This document shows positions 1 through 7,752 of a stretch of DNA of 64,000 nt, piece by piece. How positions within the stretch are numbered: position 1 is the first letter of the stretch; each line of letters starts with the position of its first letter. The notes below the pieces were generated by a model. The model was not told the origin of the DNA. It did no database searches and saw nothing but the letters and a program-made list of their open reading frames with translations. Source of the DNA: Aliiruegeria lutimaris (lineage in GTDB: Bacteria; Pseudomonadota; Alphaproteobacteria; Rhodobacterales; Rhodobacteraceae); contig NZ_FNEK01000023.1 of the NCBI RefSeq assembly GCF_900099935.1, positions 1-64,000 on the forward strand, read 5' to 3'. The position numbers and the translations under genes are program-made.

Positions 1-292
1 AAGGCGACGTTGTCATACTCGACAACCTGTCGAGCCACAAAGCCCCGGCCGCAGCGGCGTCCCTACGCGCGATTGGTGCATGGTTCCTGTTCCTGCCACC
101 CTACAGCCCAGATCTGAATCCCATCGAGATGGCCTTCTCGAAACTCAAGACACTGATCAGGAAGGCCGCCGCGCGAACCTATGACCAACTCTGGGCCGCC
201 GTCGGACAGGTCTGCAACCTCTTCTCGGACGAAGAATGCTACAACTACTTCAAAGCCGCAGGCTATGAGGCCGATTAAACGCGACACGCTCT
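1..292 (+). mobile_element. IS630-family transposase, C-terminal part, and right end of the insertion sequence
   Basis: The reading frame is open from the window edge to a TAA at 276-278. It encodes the last part of a DDE transposase: the LDNLSSHK block carries the second catalytic Asp, and PPYSPDLNPIEMAFSKLK carries the catalytic Glu. The tail LFSDEECYNYFKAAGYEAD is typical of IS630. The frame is followed by a short end sequence and CTAG at 291-294; IS630 elements are known to insert at TA within CTAG, so the element probably ends at about 290-292. The rest of the element lies outside the window. The element interrupts a patatin-like gene whose remainder follows directly. Confidence 0.85.
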
Positions 293-653
293 AGTGGTAA
301 ATATCAACCCGCTTTTCCGGCCGAACGTACCCAAATCGGCGGGCGATATCCATAACCGGATCAACGAGATCAGCTTCAATTCCTCGCTGCTGCGGGAGCT
401 TCGGGCGATCCATTTCGTACATGAGTTGATCTCCGAGAACCGGGTGGAGGGGATGCGTGACGTATTGGTGCACATGGTCGCCGATGACGATTTCATGCGG
501 GATCTGTCGGTTGCCACAAAGATCGTGCCCTCGCCGGTTATCCTGTCGCGGCTGAAGGCGGCCGGGCGCGCGGCGGCAGAGCGGTTCCTGGCCGCGCACA
601 AGCAGGATCTGAACCTGCGGGGCAGTGTCGATCTGGCGGAGATGTTCGGCTAA
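293..653 (+). pseudogene. Patatin-like phospholipase, C-terminal fragment truncated by IS630
   Basis: About 119 residues remain, ending in a TAA at 651-653. The fragment opens with VVNINPLFRP and continues with DIHNRINEISFNSSLLRELRAI. This matches, from memory, the region after the catalytic Ser-Asp domain in bacterial patatin-like lipid hydrolases. The nucleophile motif GxSxG and the catalytic Asp are absent and would lie upstream of the insertion. The coding frame runs straight into the insertion sequence end, with no ribosome binding site and only a GTG (294) available as a start. I therefore read it as a disrupted gene and not as a small protein gene. The identification rests on recalled family sequence and is good but not certain. 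Confidence 0.65.
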
Positions 654-689
654 GCGAATGCTTCGGCGCGTTGCCTGCCTGGAGCTTTC

Positions 690-1469
690 TCAGGCGCCCA
701 GCTTGTCCCGCTGGCGCTCGTTCTCGACATCGAGCGGAATGCCACCCGGCGTCGGCGGCAGGTCTTCATGGCCGGCGTTCGGATAGACCAAGCCGGCCGA
801 GATCACCAGCTTGGCCGCGTCTTCGACCGACATGTCGAGATAGACCACGTCGGACTCGGGCACGAACAGCAGGAAGCCTGAGGTCGGGTTCGGCGTGGTC
901 GGCAGGAAGACCGACAGGATATTCTCGTTCCGGGGCACCCGTCTGGAGATTTCGCCCTTGGCCGAAGTGGAGACGAAGGCGATCGCCCAGAGCCCGGTGC
1001 GTGGGTATTCGATCAGGCAGGCCTTGTCGAATTTCGAATCCGTCTGGGCAAAGATGGTCTCGGCGATCTGTTTCACGCCGCTATAGATGGAACGCACAAT
1101 CGGCATCCGGTCCACCAGCCTTTCGGCCCAGGCAATGAAGGACCGGCCGATCACGCCCTTGGCGATCCAGCCGATCACCACCGTGAAAACCAGGAAGAAC
1201 ACAACGCCGACGCCACGCACGTTGATCTGCGTGTCTTCGCCAAAAATCTCCTTCAAGAACCTTTCCGGCTCGTAGGGGTCGGGCACGAAAGGCAGCACGA
1301 AGCTGTCGACCCAACCAACGACGGTCCAGATCAGCCAGACAGTCAGGCCGACAGGCGCGATCACGACCAGCCCTGTCAGGAAGGAAGACCGCAGGTTTGC
1401 AAGGATCCCCGGCTTTCGGCGGAGATGAAGCGGCTCGGGGGCCGGTTGGTTCTTGTCGCGATTTGGCAT
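690..1469 (-). CDS. DUF502 family membrane protein
   Basis: A 259-residue protein of the DUF502 family, for which no enzymatic function is established. Two hydrophobic membrane segments are visible, at about residues 30-52 (GLVVIAPVGLTVWLIW) and 86-108 (VVFFLVFTVVIGWIAKG). They are followed by a soluble domain with the family motifs ERLVDRMPIVRSIYSGVKQ and FVSTSAKGEI, then LPTTPNPTSGFL. The tail from about residue 235 is polar and rich in Pro and Glu. I chose the ATG at 1469. A GTG at 1493 would add eight residues, and neither start has an ideal ribosome binding site. It is oriented like psuG and psuK but separated from psuG by 84 bp. Confidence 0.85.
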   Translation of the reverse strand: MPNRDKNQPAPEPLHLRRKPGILANLRSSFLTGLVVIAPVGLTVWLIWTVVGWVDSFVLPFVPDPYEPERFLKEIFGEDTQINVRGVGVVFFLVFTVVIGWIAKGVIGRSFIAWAERLVDRMPIVRSIYSGVKQIAETIFAQTDSKFDKACLIEYPRTGLWAIAFVSTSAKGEISRRVPRNENILSVFLPTTPNPTSGFLLFVPESDVVYLDMSVEDAAKLVISAGLVYPNAGHEDLPPTPGGIPLDVENERQRDKLGA

Positions 1470-1553
1470 GGCCTGGACTTGTGCTCCCCGCACGCAAGCT
1501 AAGTAGCCGCCCGAAACTTCGCAAGGGCGGCTGGAGGTTTCAAAGGAAGCGAC

Positions 1554-2468
1554 TTACTGTTTGCTCGCCAGACAGCCGGCAATTGCCGCCGCAAGCCGGG
1601 CATTGTTCAAAACGAGGCCGATATTCGCTTCCAGAGAGCGCCCCTCGGTCAGCTCGAAGATCCGTTGCAGCAGGAACGGGGTCACCGCCTTGGCCGAGAC
1701 GCCGGCGGCATCGGCTTCGGCCTGCGCCTGGGCAATCACCGGGGCCAGCGCGTCAGCGGAGATCTCGGCCTCGGCCGGGATCGGGTTGGCAACAAGCTGT
1801 CCACCCGGCAGCCCAAGCGCGCGCCGCATGCGCATCGCGTCTGCGATCTCGTCGGCGCTGTCCATGCGCAGCGGCGCGGCAAGCCCTGAACGTGCGGACC
1901 AGAAGGCCGGCAGCACATCCTGCCCGAGGGCGATGACCGGTACACCAAGGGTTTCCAGCACCTCGAAGGTCTTGGGCAGATCCAGGATCGCTTTCGCGCC
2001 GGCACAGACAACGGTGACCGGTGTCTGGGCCAGTTCCTGCAGGTCGGCGGAAATGTCGAAACTCGTTTCGGCGCCCTTGTGCACCCCGCCAATGCCGCCG
2101 GTGGCAAAGACCTCGATCCCGGCAAGATGCGCGGCGATCATGGTCGCCGCGACGGTCGTGGCGCCGTTTCCACCGCGCGCCATGCAGACGGCGAGATCGG
2201 CGCGGCTGACCTTGGCAACATCCTTGGCCTGGGCGAGCGCTTCCAGCTCTTCCGCCTCCAGCCCGACATGTAGACGGCCTGCCAGAATGGCGATCGTGGC
2301 CGGTGTCGCACCGGCCTGGCGCACGGTCTGCTCTACCTGCTGCGCGGTTTCCAGGTTCTGCGGCCAGGGCATGCCATGGGTGATGATCGTGCTTTCCAGC
2401 GCGACCAGGGCCTGGCGATTGGCCCGCGCCTCGGCGACCTCGGCCGAGAAGTGAATGGGAAGGCTCAA
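1554..2468 (-). CDS. psuG: Pseudouridine-5'-phosphate glycosidase
   Basis: A 304-residue enzyme that reversibly splits pseudouridine 5'-phosphate into uracil and ribose 5-phosphate, the second step of pseudouridine degradation in the cytosol. The family's active-site blocks are present: ALESTIITHGMPWPQN with the catalytic Glu at 25, a conserved Lys near 86 (KDVAKVSRAD) and the Schiff-base Lys at 159 in CAGAKAILDLPKT. The metal/phosphate region ARGGNGATTVAAT and GGIGGVHKGAE is also intact. Its ATG overlaps the stop codon of the upstream kinase by 4 bp (ATGA, 2465-2468), so the two genes are translationally coupled. Length is normal for the family, at about 305-312 residues. Confidence 0.95.
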   Translation of the reverse strand: MSLPIHFSAEVAEARANRQALVALESTIITHGMPWPQNLETAQQVEQTVRQAGATPATIAILAGRLHVGLEAEELEALAQAKDVAKVSRADLAVCMARGGNGATTVAATMIAAHLAGIEVFATGGIGGVHKGAETSFDISADLQELAQTPVTVVCAGAKAILDLPKTFEVLETLGVPVIALGQDVLPAFWSARSGLAAPLRMDSADEIADAMRMRRALGLPGGQLVANPIPAEAEISADALAPVIAQAQAEADAAGVSAKAVTPFLLQRIFELTEGRSLEANIGLVLNNARLAAAIAGCLASKQ

Positions 2469-3355
2469 GTGTCAGTCTCCGAAATATAGGCGGCCGTGAT
2501 GCCAAGCGCCGCTTCGAGCGCGAAATTCCCGCTCTGGCCGCGCAACTCGGCCGCGATATGGGCGGCCATGAACGTGTCGCCCGCGCCGGTCACCCGGTTG
2601 ACCGTGACCTTGGGCGGGATGGCCGTGCGCACGCCATCGGGGCTGGCCTCGGCCATGGCTTCGCCGCCATCGGTAACCAGTACCCGGCGGGCACCCAACG
2701 CGCGCAGCCCTTCGGCCGCAGCAAGGGCGGTGGAGAACTTCTTGTCACAGATCAGGCCGGCTTCGATCCGGTTGACATAAATGGTCGCCTTCGGATGGTG
2801 CAGCAGTGGGACCAACCGGTTCGCCTTGCCGGGCGAGGCCGGCGCGATGCGAAGGTCTGCATTTGAAAACAGTGGATTATCCGAGATTCTTGACAGGAGA
2901 CTTTCAGTCAGGTTCCCGTCCAGTGCGATCACGCCCGAATAGGGGGTGGAGATGGCGCCGAGGCGTCCATCGGCCATTGGTGCGAGGATCGTATCCCCGG
3001 CCCGTTCCAGCGAATGCGCGTCGGCGATGGCGGCGACAAGTCCGTTCTCGGCCTCGATAGCCATGTATTGATCGGTCGGCAATTCCTCGGACCAGGTGAC
3101 CAGGTCGACCACCATCCCCATCTCCAAGGCAGCCCGCGCAAGCTCGCGCCCCTCACTGTCCTGTCCCAGCACCGTCAGCAGGGCCGGTGTCAGGCCCTCG
3201 CGCACCAGCGCCATCGCGATATTCATGGCAACGCCACCTGGCAGGCGCGTGATGCGACCCGGCACATCATGGCCGACGGCCATCGAACGCGGCGTTCTGC
3301 CGATCACGTCCCAAAGCACCGAGCCGATGCAGAGAATGTCGATTTCCTTGCTCAT
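2465..3355 (-). CDS. psuK: PfkB-family carbohydrate kinase, probable pseudouridine kinase
   Basis: A 296-residue PfkB (ribokinase) fold kinase. The N-terminal ILCIGSVLWDVIGR strand-loop and the first PfkB signature (GGVAMNIAMALVREG) are present. The C-terminal signature VTGAGDTFMAAHIAAEL carries the catalytic Asp of GAGD. PfkB kinases phosphorylate many sugars and nucleosides. Here the 4-bp overlap with psuG makes pseudouridine the best-supported substrate, with the product pseudouridine 5'-phosphate passed to PsuG. No dedicated pseudouridine transporter gene is adjacent in this window. Confidence 0.85.
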   Translation of the reverse strand: MSKEIDILCIGSVLWDVIGRTPRSMAVGHDVPGRITRLPGGVAMNIAMALVREGLTPALLTVLGQDSEGRELARAALEMGMVVDLVTWSEELPTDQYMAIEAENGLVAAIADAHSLERAGDTILAPMADGRLGAISTPYSGVIALDGNLTESLLSRISDNPLFSNADLRIAPASPGKANRLVPLLHHPKATIYVNRIEAGLICDKKFSTALAAAEGLRALGARRVLVTDGGEAMAEASPDGVRTAIPPKVTVNRVTGAGDTFMAAHIAAELRGQSGNFALEAALGITAAYISETDT

Positions 3356-3490
3356 GCCGACTTGTGACCTGCAGGGGCGGGCGTGGCAAGCGCGTTGGTA
3401 TGGCAGACATGGAAATCAAAGTCGCAGATGCAAGGTCCGCTGCCGATCGGCGCGTCTTTACTCGGATGAAACAACCGCGTCCTCCACTTC

Positions 3491-3553
3491 ATCTTTCTGA
3501 AAATATCCTGGGGGGAGCGCTCGCAAGAGCGCGGGGGGCAAAGCCCCCTGCGT
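3491..3553 (-). repeat. Oriented 3' intergenic element, copy 1 (double hairpin plus AGGATATTTT motif)
   Basis: Read on the minus strand, a GC hairpin GGGGGC-TTT-GCCCCC (3534-3548) is followed by a second hairpin GCGCTC-TTGC-GAGCGC (3517-3532; on the plus strand its loop is GCAA). Then comes CCCCCAGGATATTTTC and AGAAAGATGAAG. It starts 31 bp after the cupin gene's stop codon. Two close copies occur at 25900-25938 and 41451-41517, both also just behind minus-strand genes, and a looser one at 6024-6056. The layout suggests an intrinsic terminator or REP-like element. Confidence 0.7.
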
Positions 3554-3578
3554 CCCAAGCTTTGGCTGTTTAGCGTTG

Positions 3579-3914
3579 TCACCGTATGACCGGATAGCGA
3601 TCCGGTTCCTCGAAAACGTCGATCACGATGGTACCTGCCTGGATCTGGCCGGAATGCTCTGCGCCCGATGGGATGTCGTAGCTATCGCCGGGGCCATAGA
3701 CCCGGCTTTGCCCGGCTATTGTCAGCTTGATCTCGCCTTGCAGGACCGTGCCCCATTGCGCCTTGTGTGCATGCGGTGGCAATTCGAACGCCTTGTGAAA
3801 GATAAAGAAGACCAGCAGCGCGTCCTCCGTGCGCATTGCGCGGCTCTCGACCACATCGGCGGGAAACGGAACATCGAGCGATGGCAGCGCCATCAGGAAA
3901 TCGGGTAGCTTCAT
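3579..3914 (-). CDS. Small single-domain cupin protein
   Basis: A 111-residue single cupin domain. The first cupin motif is visible as PPHAHKAQWGTVLQGEIKLTI (H-x-H then W-G), and the second as YDIPSGAEHSGQIQAG with a His placed as a metal ligand. Such proteins bind a divalent metal or a small ligand, and their substrates cannot be predicted from sequence. I chose the ATG at 3914 because GGAG lies seven bases upstream; an in-frame ATG at 3941 lacks such a site. It is a single gene facing away from rpsB, followed by a hairpin-type 3' element. Confidence 0.75.
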   Translation of the reverse strand: MKLPDFLMALPSLDVPFPADVVESRAMRTEDALLVFFIFHKAFELPPHAHKAQWGTVLQGEIKLTIAGQSRVYGPGDSYDIPSGAEHSGQIQAGTIVIDVFEEPDRYPVIR

Positions 3915-3987
3915 TGGGATTCTCCGTGTGTCGTTCCGCAAATTAACAGCTTTTTGCGCCGCGCCACCAGAAAAGCAGGGCAGGGGG

Positions 3988-4016
3988 TTGCAAGGGCGCC
4001 CGGGATGATCTATGCG
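3988..4016 (+). promoter_or_regulatory. Candidate rpsB-tsf promoter
   Basis: TTGCAA at 3988-3993 is separated by 17 bp from TATGCG at 4011-4016, a plausible sigma-70 type promoter. It lies about 120 bp before the rpsB start, leaving a GC-rich leader (4017-4133) with several inverted repeats. Ribosomal protein leaders often carry autoregulatory structures, but I could not match this one to a known class. Confidence 0.3.
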
Positions 4017-4133
4017 CAGCCCACTTCACAGGCGGGGCCTGGGCCTTCGGGGGAGACATCCTCGTTCGGTCCGCCGGTTGGGCGAGAGCCCGTTATGACC
4101 CCGCCGAGGACGCTAAACCGGAAAGGATAGGAT

Positions 4134-4940
4134 ATGGCGCTTCCTGAGTTCTCTCTTCGTCAGCTGCTTGAAGCTGGCGTTCACTTCGGTCACCAGACCC
4201 AGCGGTGGAACCCCCGCATGGGCCAATACATCTACGGTGATCGTAACGGCATCCACATCATGGACCTGACCCAGACCCTGCCGATGCTCGAGCAGGCCCT
4301 CGTGGCCGTGCGCGAGACCGTCGCCAAGGGTGGCCGGATCCTGTTTGTCGGCACCAAGCGCCAGGCTCAGAAGCCGATCGCCGACGCCGCCGAGCGCTGC
4401 GCGCAATACTACATGAACCACCGCTGGCTGGGCGGCACGCTGACCAACTGGAAGACCGTCTCCCAGTCGATCAACCGCCTGCGCGCCATTGACGAGCAGA
4501 TGGCGATGGGCGCCGAAGGCCTCACCAAGAAAGAGCGCCTGCACATGGAGCGTGACCAGGAGAAGCTGACCGCTTCCCTCGGTGGTATCCGCGAGATGGG
4601 TGGCGTGCCCGACCTGCTCTTCGTCATCGACGTGAACAAGGAAGACCTGGCCATTGCCGAAGCCAAGAAGCTCGGTATCCCGGTTGTCGCCGTAGTTGAC
4701 ACCAACGCCTCCCCCGATGGCGTGGATTACGTGATCCCGGGCAATGACGACGCCGCTCGTGCCATCGCGCTCTATTGCGACCTCGTGTCCCGCGCCGCGC
4801 TCGACGGCATGTCCGCCCAGATGGATGCCGCCGGTATCGACCTTGGCGAGATGGAAGAAGGTTTCATCGAGGAAGCCCTGGAAGAGGCGCCTGCCGCCGA
4901 AGCCGAAGCTGCCGCCGAAGAAACTCCGGCCGAGGCCTGA
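4134..4940 (+). CDS. rpsB: 30S ribosomal protein S2
   Basis: A 268-residue S2 protein, a component of the small ribosomal subunit. The N-terminus [20 protein letters not shown] and the blocks [28 protein letters not shown] and [12 protein letters not shown] are diagnostic. A C-terminal extension rich in Ala and Glu (about residues 240-268) is typical of alphaproteobacterial S2. A purine-rich site (AAAGGATAGG) precedes the ATG. The gene is followed by tsf after 91 bp, the usual order. Confidence 0.98.
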   Translation: MALPEFSLRQLLEAGVHFGHQTQRWNPRMGQYIYGDRNGIHIMDLTQTLPMLEQALVAVRETVAKGGRILFVGTKRQAQKPIADAAERCAQYYMNHRWLGGTLTNWKTVSQSINRLRAIDEQMAMGAEGLTKKERLHMERDQEKLTASLGGIREMGGVPDLLFVIDVNKEDLAIAEAKKLGIPVVAVVDTNASPDGVDYVIPGNDDAARAIALYCDLVSRAALDGMSAQMDAAGIDLGEMEEGFIEEALEEAPAAEAEAAAEETPAEA

Positions 4941-5031
4941 TTTCCGTATCTCGTGAAATCGTCACGGAACTGACACATGCGGCGGGCTAAAGCCTGCCGC
5001 AACACGACCGCAAATCGAGGAGAGCCAAGAG

Positions 5032-5904
5032 ATGGCGATCACCGCGAAACTGGTGAAAGAACTGCGCGACATGACCGGCGCAGGCATGATGGATGCCAAG
5101 AAGGCGCTGACCGAGGTCGAAGGCGACATCGAAGCCGCCGTCGACTGGCTGCGCACCAAGGGCCTGGCCAAGGCTGCCAAGAAATCCGACCGCGTCGCCG
5201 CGGAAGGTCTCGTTGGCATGAAGGTCGAGGGTGGCAAGGGCGTTGTCGTCGAGGTGAACTCCGAGACCGACTTCGTCGGCAAGAATGCGGAATTCCAGGA
5301 AATGGTTTCCGACATTGCCGCCGCCGCGCTCGGCGTGTCCGACCTTGAAGCGCTCAAGAATGCTGATCTTGGCGGCAAGACCGTTTCCGAGATCTTGACC
5401 GACAAGATCGCCACCATTGGCGAGAACATGTCGCTGCGCCGCATGGCCGCTGTCGAGGGCGACGTCGTTGCTGCATACATGCACAATGCCGCGGCCACCG
5501 GCCTTGGCAAGATCGGCGTCCTCGTCGCGCTCAAGGGCGGTGACGAAGCCTTTGGCAAGCAGGTTGCGATGCATATCGCCGCCTCCAACCCGGCCTCGCT
5601 CTCCGAAGCCGATCTCGACCCGGCTGTTGTCGAGCACGAGAAGCAGGTCCAGATGGACATTGCCCGTGAGTCTGGCAAGCCGGAGCAGGTGATCGAGAAG
5701 ATGATCGTCGGCCGCATGAAGAAATTCATGTCCGAAGTGACGCTGCTCGGACAGTCCTTCGTGGTGAACCCGGATCTGACCGTGGGCGAAGCCGCCAAGG
5801 AAGCCGGCGCCGAGATCACTGCTTTCGTGCGGATGGAAGTCGGCGAAGGCATCGAGAAGAAGGAAGAGGATTTCGCGGCCGAAGTTGCAGCCATGCAAGG
5901 CTGA
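5032..5904 (+). CDS. tsf: Elongation factor Ts
   Basis: A 290-residue EF-Ts, the guanine nucleotide exchange factor that regenerates EF-Tu-GTP in the cytosol. The N-terminal UBA-like domain shows [22 protein letters not shown]. The core carries [16 protein letters not shown] and the second repeat carries [18 protein letters not shown]. The ribosome binding site GAGGAGAG precedes the ATG. Co-transcription with rpsB is likely, and a strong intrinsic terminator follows at 5933-5963. Codon use is strongly biased, as expected for a highly expressed gene. Confidence 0.98.
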   Translation: MAITAKLVKELRDMTGAGMMDAKKALTEVEGDIEAAVDWLRTKGLAKAAKKSDRVAAEGLVGMKVEGGKGVVVEVNSETDFVGKNAEFQEMVSDIAAAALGVSDLEALKNADLGGKTVSEILTDKIATIGENMSLRRMAAVEGDVVAAYMHNAAATGLGKIGVLVALKGGDEAFGKQVAMHIAASNPASLSEADLDPAVVEHEKQVQMDIARESGKPEQVIEKMIVGRMKKFMSEVTLLGQSFVVNPDLTVGEAAKEAGAEITAFVRMEVGEGIEKKEEDFAAEVAAMQG

Positions 5905-5932
5905 GACACGGCAGGGAAAATCTGACCGGATC

Positions 5933-5963
5933 GGGCGCTTGCGTTTTCGCGGGCGCCCTTTTT
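5933..5963 (+). terminator. Intrinsic terminator of rpsB-tsf
   Basis: GGGCGC (5933-5938) pairs with GCGCCC (5953-5958). Inner pairing TGCG/CGCG surrounds a TTTT loop, and a run of five T (5959-5963) follows. This is a textbook Rho-independent terminator 28 bp after the tsf stop. Confidence 0.9.
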
Positions 5964-6023
5964 CGTTTCGAAACCCGCGCCATGCTATTTGCGTTTCGCA
6001 CGGACACGATCCTGGGGATTGTG

Positions 6024-6056
6024 CCTCCGGCGGAGGTGTTTTCTGGAGAAAGGAAT
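6024..6056 (+). repeat. Possible divergent copy of the oriented 3' intergenic element
   Basis: CCTCC-GGC-GGAGG (6024-6036) is followed by TGTTTTCTGGAGAAAGGAATG. This has the same arrangement (hairpin, AGG, T-rich run, AGAAAG) as the copies at 3491, 25900 and 41451, but on the plus strand and 120 bp behind tsf. The match is partial. Confidence 0.4.
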
Positions 6057-6126
6057 GCAAGAAACCGGCCGGCAACCCGTGTTTCGGACTTTTCGCAAGG
6101 CGGGGTGTCAAGCACGGCCAAAATGG

Positions 6127-6158
6127 AAACGGCGCAGCACGGGCAAGCTGCGCCGTTT
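6127..6158. terminator. Perfect 12-bp inverted repeat, probable bidirectional terminator
   Basis: AAACGGCGCAGC (6127-6138) and GCTGCGCCGTTT (6147-6158) are exact complements around an 8-nt loop. The A/T ends make it able to stop transcription in both directions. It lies between the convergent tsf and luxR-type genes, 297 bp beyond the latter's stop. Confidence 0.6.
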
Positions 6159-6454
6159 CGCATCCACATGCCGGACCTGGCAAAATTGGGGATGATGCCC
6201 GGTCCGTGGATAAGCGTCGGCCCGGCGGCGAAGAATACACCGACACGAGCCGACTCCGGTTGCCCGGTGTGGACCAGGCACCTCGAAATCGCGAGGGAGT
6301 ATCCAGCCCACTGTTCCTTGGCTAATGCCACCACTCACGGAACCGTTCTAAAATGACAATTTACGCGTGGTTAAGAAAGTAAGGAATCCCCGACCGTTGA
6401 TTCGAATTTGTTACAAAGTTTCGTTAAATTGTGGAGTTTTGTGCGGCAATTTGC

Positions 6455-7201
6455 TCACAAAACAAATATCTGATTGAGAAAGGACGCTTTCAGTACGGCC
6501 TGTGCCGTGGTCGAAACGTCGAGGGCTTCGCGCGCGAGACGCAGGTGCTTTTCAACCGTTGCCGGTGTAAGTCCCATGATAGAGGCGATGTCGGCTGTTG
6601 TTTTGCCGTCTCCAACCCATTCAAGGACCTCGCGTTGGCGTGGCGTCAGCGGACGGAGCGAGTTCGGGTTGGGCATGGAGGAAAGGCGCAGGTGAAGCAC
6701 GTTGCTCATCGCCTCCAGTTCGCGGCCGTGCCGGGCCCAGATGTCGTCCACTTCGTCAAAGGAGAGGGCAGGGACCGAGGTCAGGCTGATCGCGCCCTTG
6801 GCACGTTTCGAATTGGTCTGGAAGCTCACCGTGTACCCCGCCCCCAGCCCGTGGCTCCTATTGAATTCCCAGATCTTGCGCGCGGTCTCGTTAAGCGTGC
6901 CGGAGGCCATCATGTCCTCTGTCTGTCGCCAGGAACTGGAACCAACGTTATTCAGGGCCCAAAGGGTCATCGGGGCATTCAGATAGAGCCCTTGATTGAG
7001 GAAAGTCTGGATATAGGCAATGTCGTGATTGGTCAGCACCAGCAGGTCCTGGGGGTCGCCGAGGGACTTCTCTGTCCGAAATCGGGTGAAACCGTAGAGA
7101 ACCCGGTTGAAGCCATAGGTTGCCATGACTTCCTTGTGATAGGCCCAGACATCCTGCATTTCCGACAGGCCCATCACGCGTTCAACGTAGTCGAGGATCA
7201 C
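6455..7201 (-). CDS. Orphan LuxR-type transcriptional regulator with autoinducer-binding domain
   Basis: A 248-residue regulator. Residues about 1-165 resemble the LuxR autoinducer-binding domain. Residues about 183-240 (LTPRQREVLEWVGDGKTTADIASIMGLTPATVEKHL) are the GerE/LuxR helix-turn-helix that binds DNA. In the ligand pocket the usual Asp-Pro pair of acyl-homoserine-lactone binders appears as NAPM, so the key Asp is replaced by Ala, and the conserved Trp/Tyr positions before it are also changed. Acyl-homoserine-lactone binding is therefore doubtful. Its ATG overlaps the aroQ stop by 4 bp (7198-7201), which indicates coupled translation. No luxI-type gene is in the window. Confidence 0.85.
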   Translation of the reverse strand: MILDYVERVMGLSEMQDVWAYHKEVMATYGFNRVLYGFTRFRTEKSLGDPQDLLVLTNHDIAYIQTFLNQGLYLNAPMTLWALNNVGSSSWRQTEDMMASGTLNETARKIWEFNRSHGLGAGYTVSFQTNSKRAKGAISLTSVPALSFDEVDDIWARHGRELEAMSNVLHLRLSSMPNPNSLRPLTPRQREVLEWVGDGKTTADIASIMGLTPATVEKHLRLAREALDVSTTAQAVLKASFLNQIFVL

Positions 7202-7641
7202 GCCTTGACTCCGAGGTGGTCTACCATCGCTCGAAGGGAGAGCAAGTAGCCGGCCGGGCCCAGTCCGCAGATCAAGCCGATAGCGACACGGGAGATATAG
7301 GAGAAGTGGCGAAACTCCTCGCGCGCATGCACATTGCTCAGGTGAAGCTCCAGCGTGGGCAACTCGACGGAGGCGAGCGCGTCCATGATGGCGATGGAGG
7401 TATGGGTATAGGCGCCGGCATTGATGATGATAGCGTCATGTACGCCCTTGGACGCGTGGATCATGTCGACCATGACACCTTCATGATTCGACTGCTCGAA
7501 GGCGAGCGAGATGCCCAGTTCCTCTGAAAGCTGCCGGCACATCTGTTCGATTTGCGGCAATGTCGTGTGTCCGTAGACTTCGGGTTGACGGGTTCCGAGC
7601 ATATTGAGGTTCGGCCCGTTCAAAACAAGAATTGATACCAT
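7198..7641 (-). CDS. aroQ: Type II 3-dehydroquinate dehydratase
   Basis: A 147-residue enzyme converting 3-dehydroquinate to 3-dehydroshikimate in the shikimate pathway (cytosolic dodecamer in this family). The N-terminus ILVLNGPNLNMLGTRQPEVYG carries the catalytic Arg18 and Tyr23. INAGAYTHTSIAIMDAL and ELHLSNVHAREEFRH carry the Asn, His and Arg active-site residues. The ATG at 7641 has AGGAAG ten bases upstream. The frame is open for a further 368 codons upstream, but that is an antisense shadow of the FAD oxidoreductase gene and has no family similarity. It forms a two-gene unit with the LuxR-type gene. Confidence 0.95.
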   Translation of the reverse strand: MVSILVLNGPNLNMLGTRQPEVYGHTTLPQIEQMCRQLSEELGISLAFEQSNHEGVMVDMIHASKGVHDAIIINAGAYTHTSIAIMDALASVELPTLELHLSNVHAREEFRHFSYISRVAIGLICGLGPAGYLLSLRAMVDHLGVKA

Positions 7642-7752
7642 GTGCGATTGTCTTCCTTTGACGTTGAGGCAGAATAGGTTGCGCGAGCGGAAGTGTCGAG
7701 ACGACAGCGGTAACAACAAGGCCGACAGGGCACTGATGGAAAAGGGTTTCTG

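Larger units (their letters stand above)
5964..6454. other. Gene-free convergent spacer between tsf and the LuxR gene
   Basis: About 490 bp without a convincing reading frame. It holds a hairpin CCTCC-GGC-GGAGG followed by AGGTGTTTTC (6024-6056), a looser relative of the 3' element seen elsewhere. It also holds a perfect 12-bp inverted repeat (6127-6158) and an AT-rich stretch from about 6340 onward. No tRNA could be folded from it by eye. A small RNA cannot be excluded. Confidence 0.5.

Noticed and set aside
1561-2454. Plus-strand open frame of about 297 codons opposite psuG
   Set aside because: Low-complexity Ala/Ser/Arg-rich translation with no motif, antisense to a well-supported enzyme. 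Such shadows are common in GC-rich DNA, and the many similar ones in this window were left out for the same reason.
6240-6340. tRNA-like look of the GC-rich stretch in the tsf-luxR spacer
   Set aside because: No acceptor stem, anticodon loop or T-loop GTTCRA pattern could be arranged.
6361-6440. CtrA sites in the AT-rich stretch behind the LuxR gene
   Set aside because: Two TTAA words occur, but none has a second TTAA seven bases away, and the location is downstream of both flanking genes.
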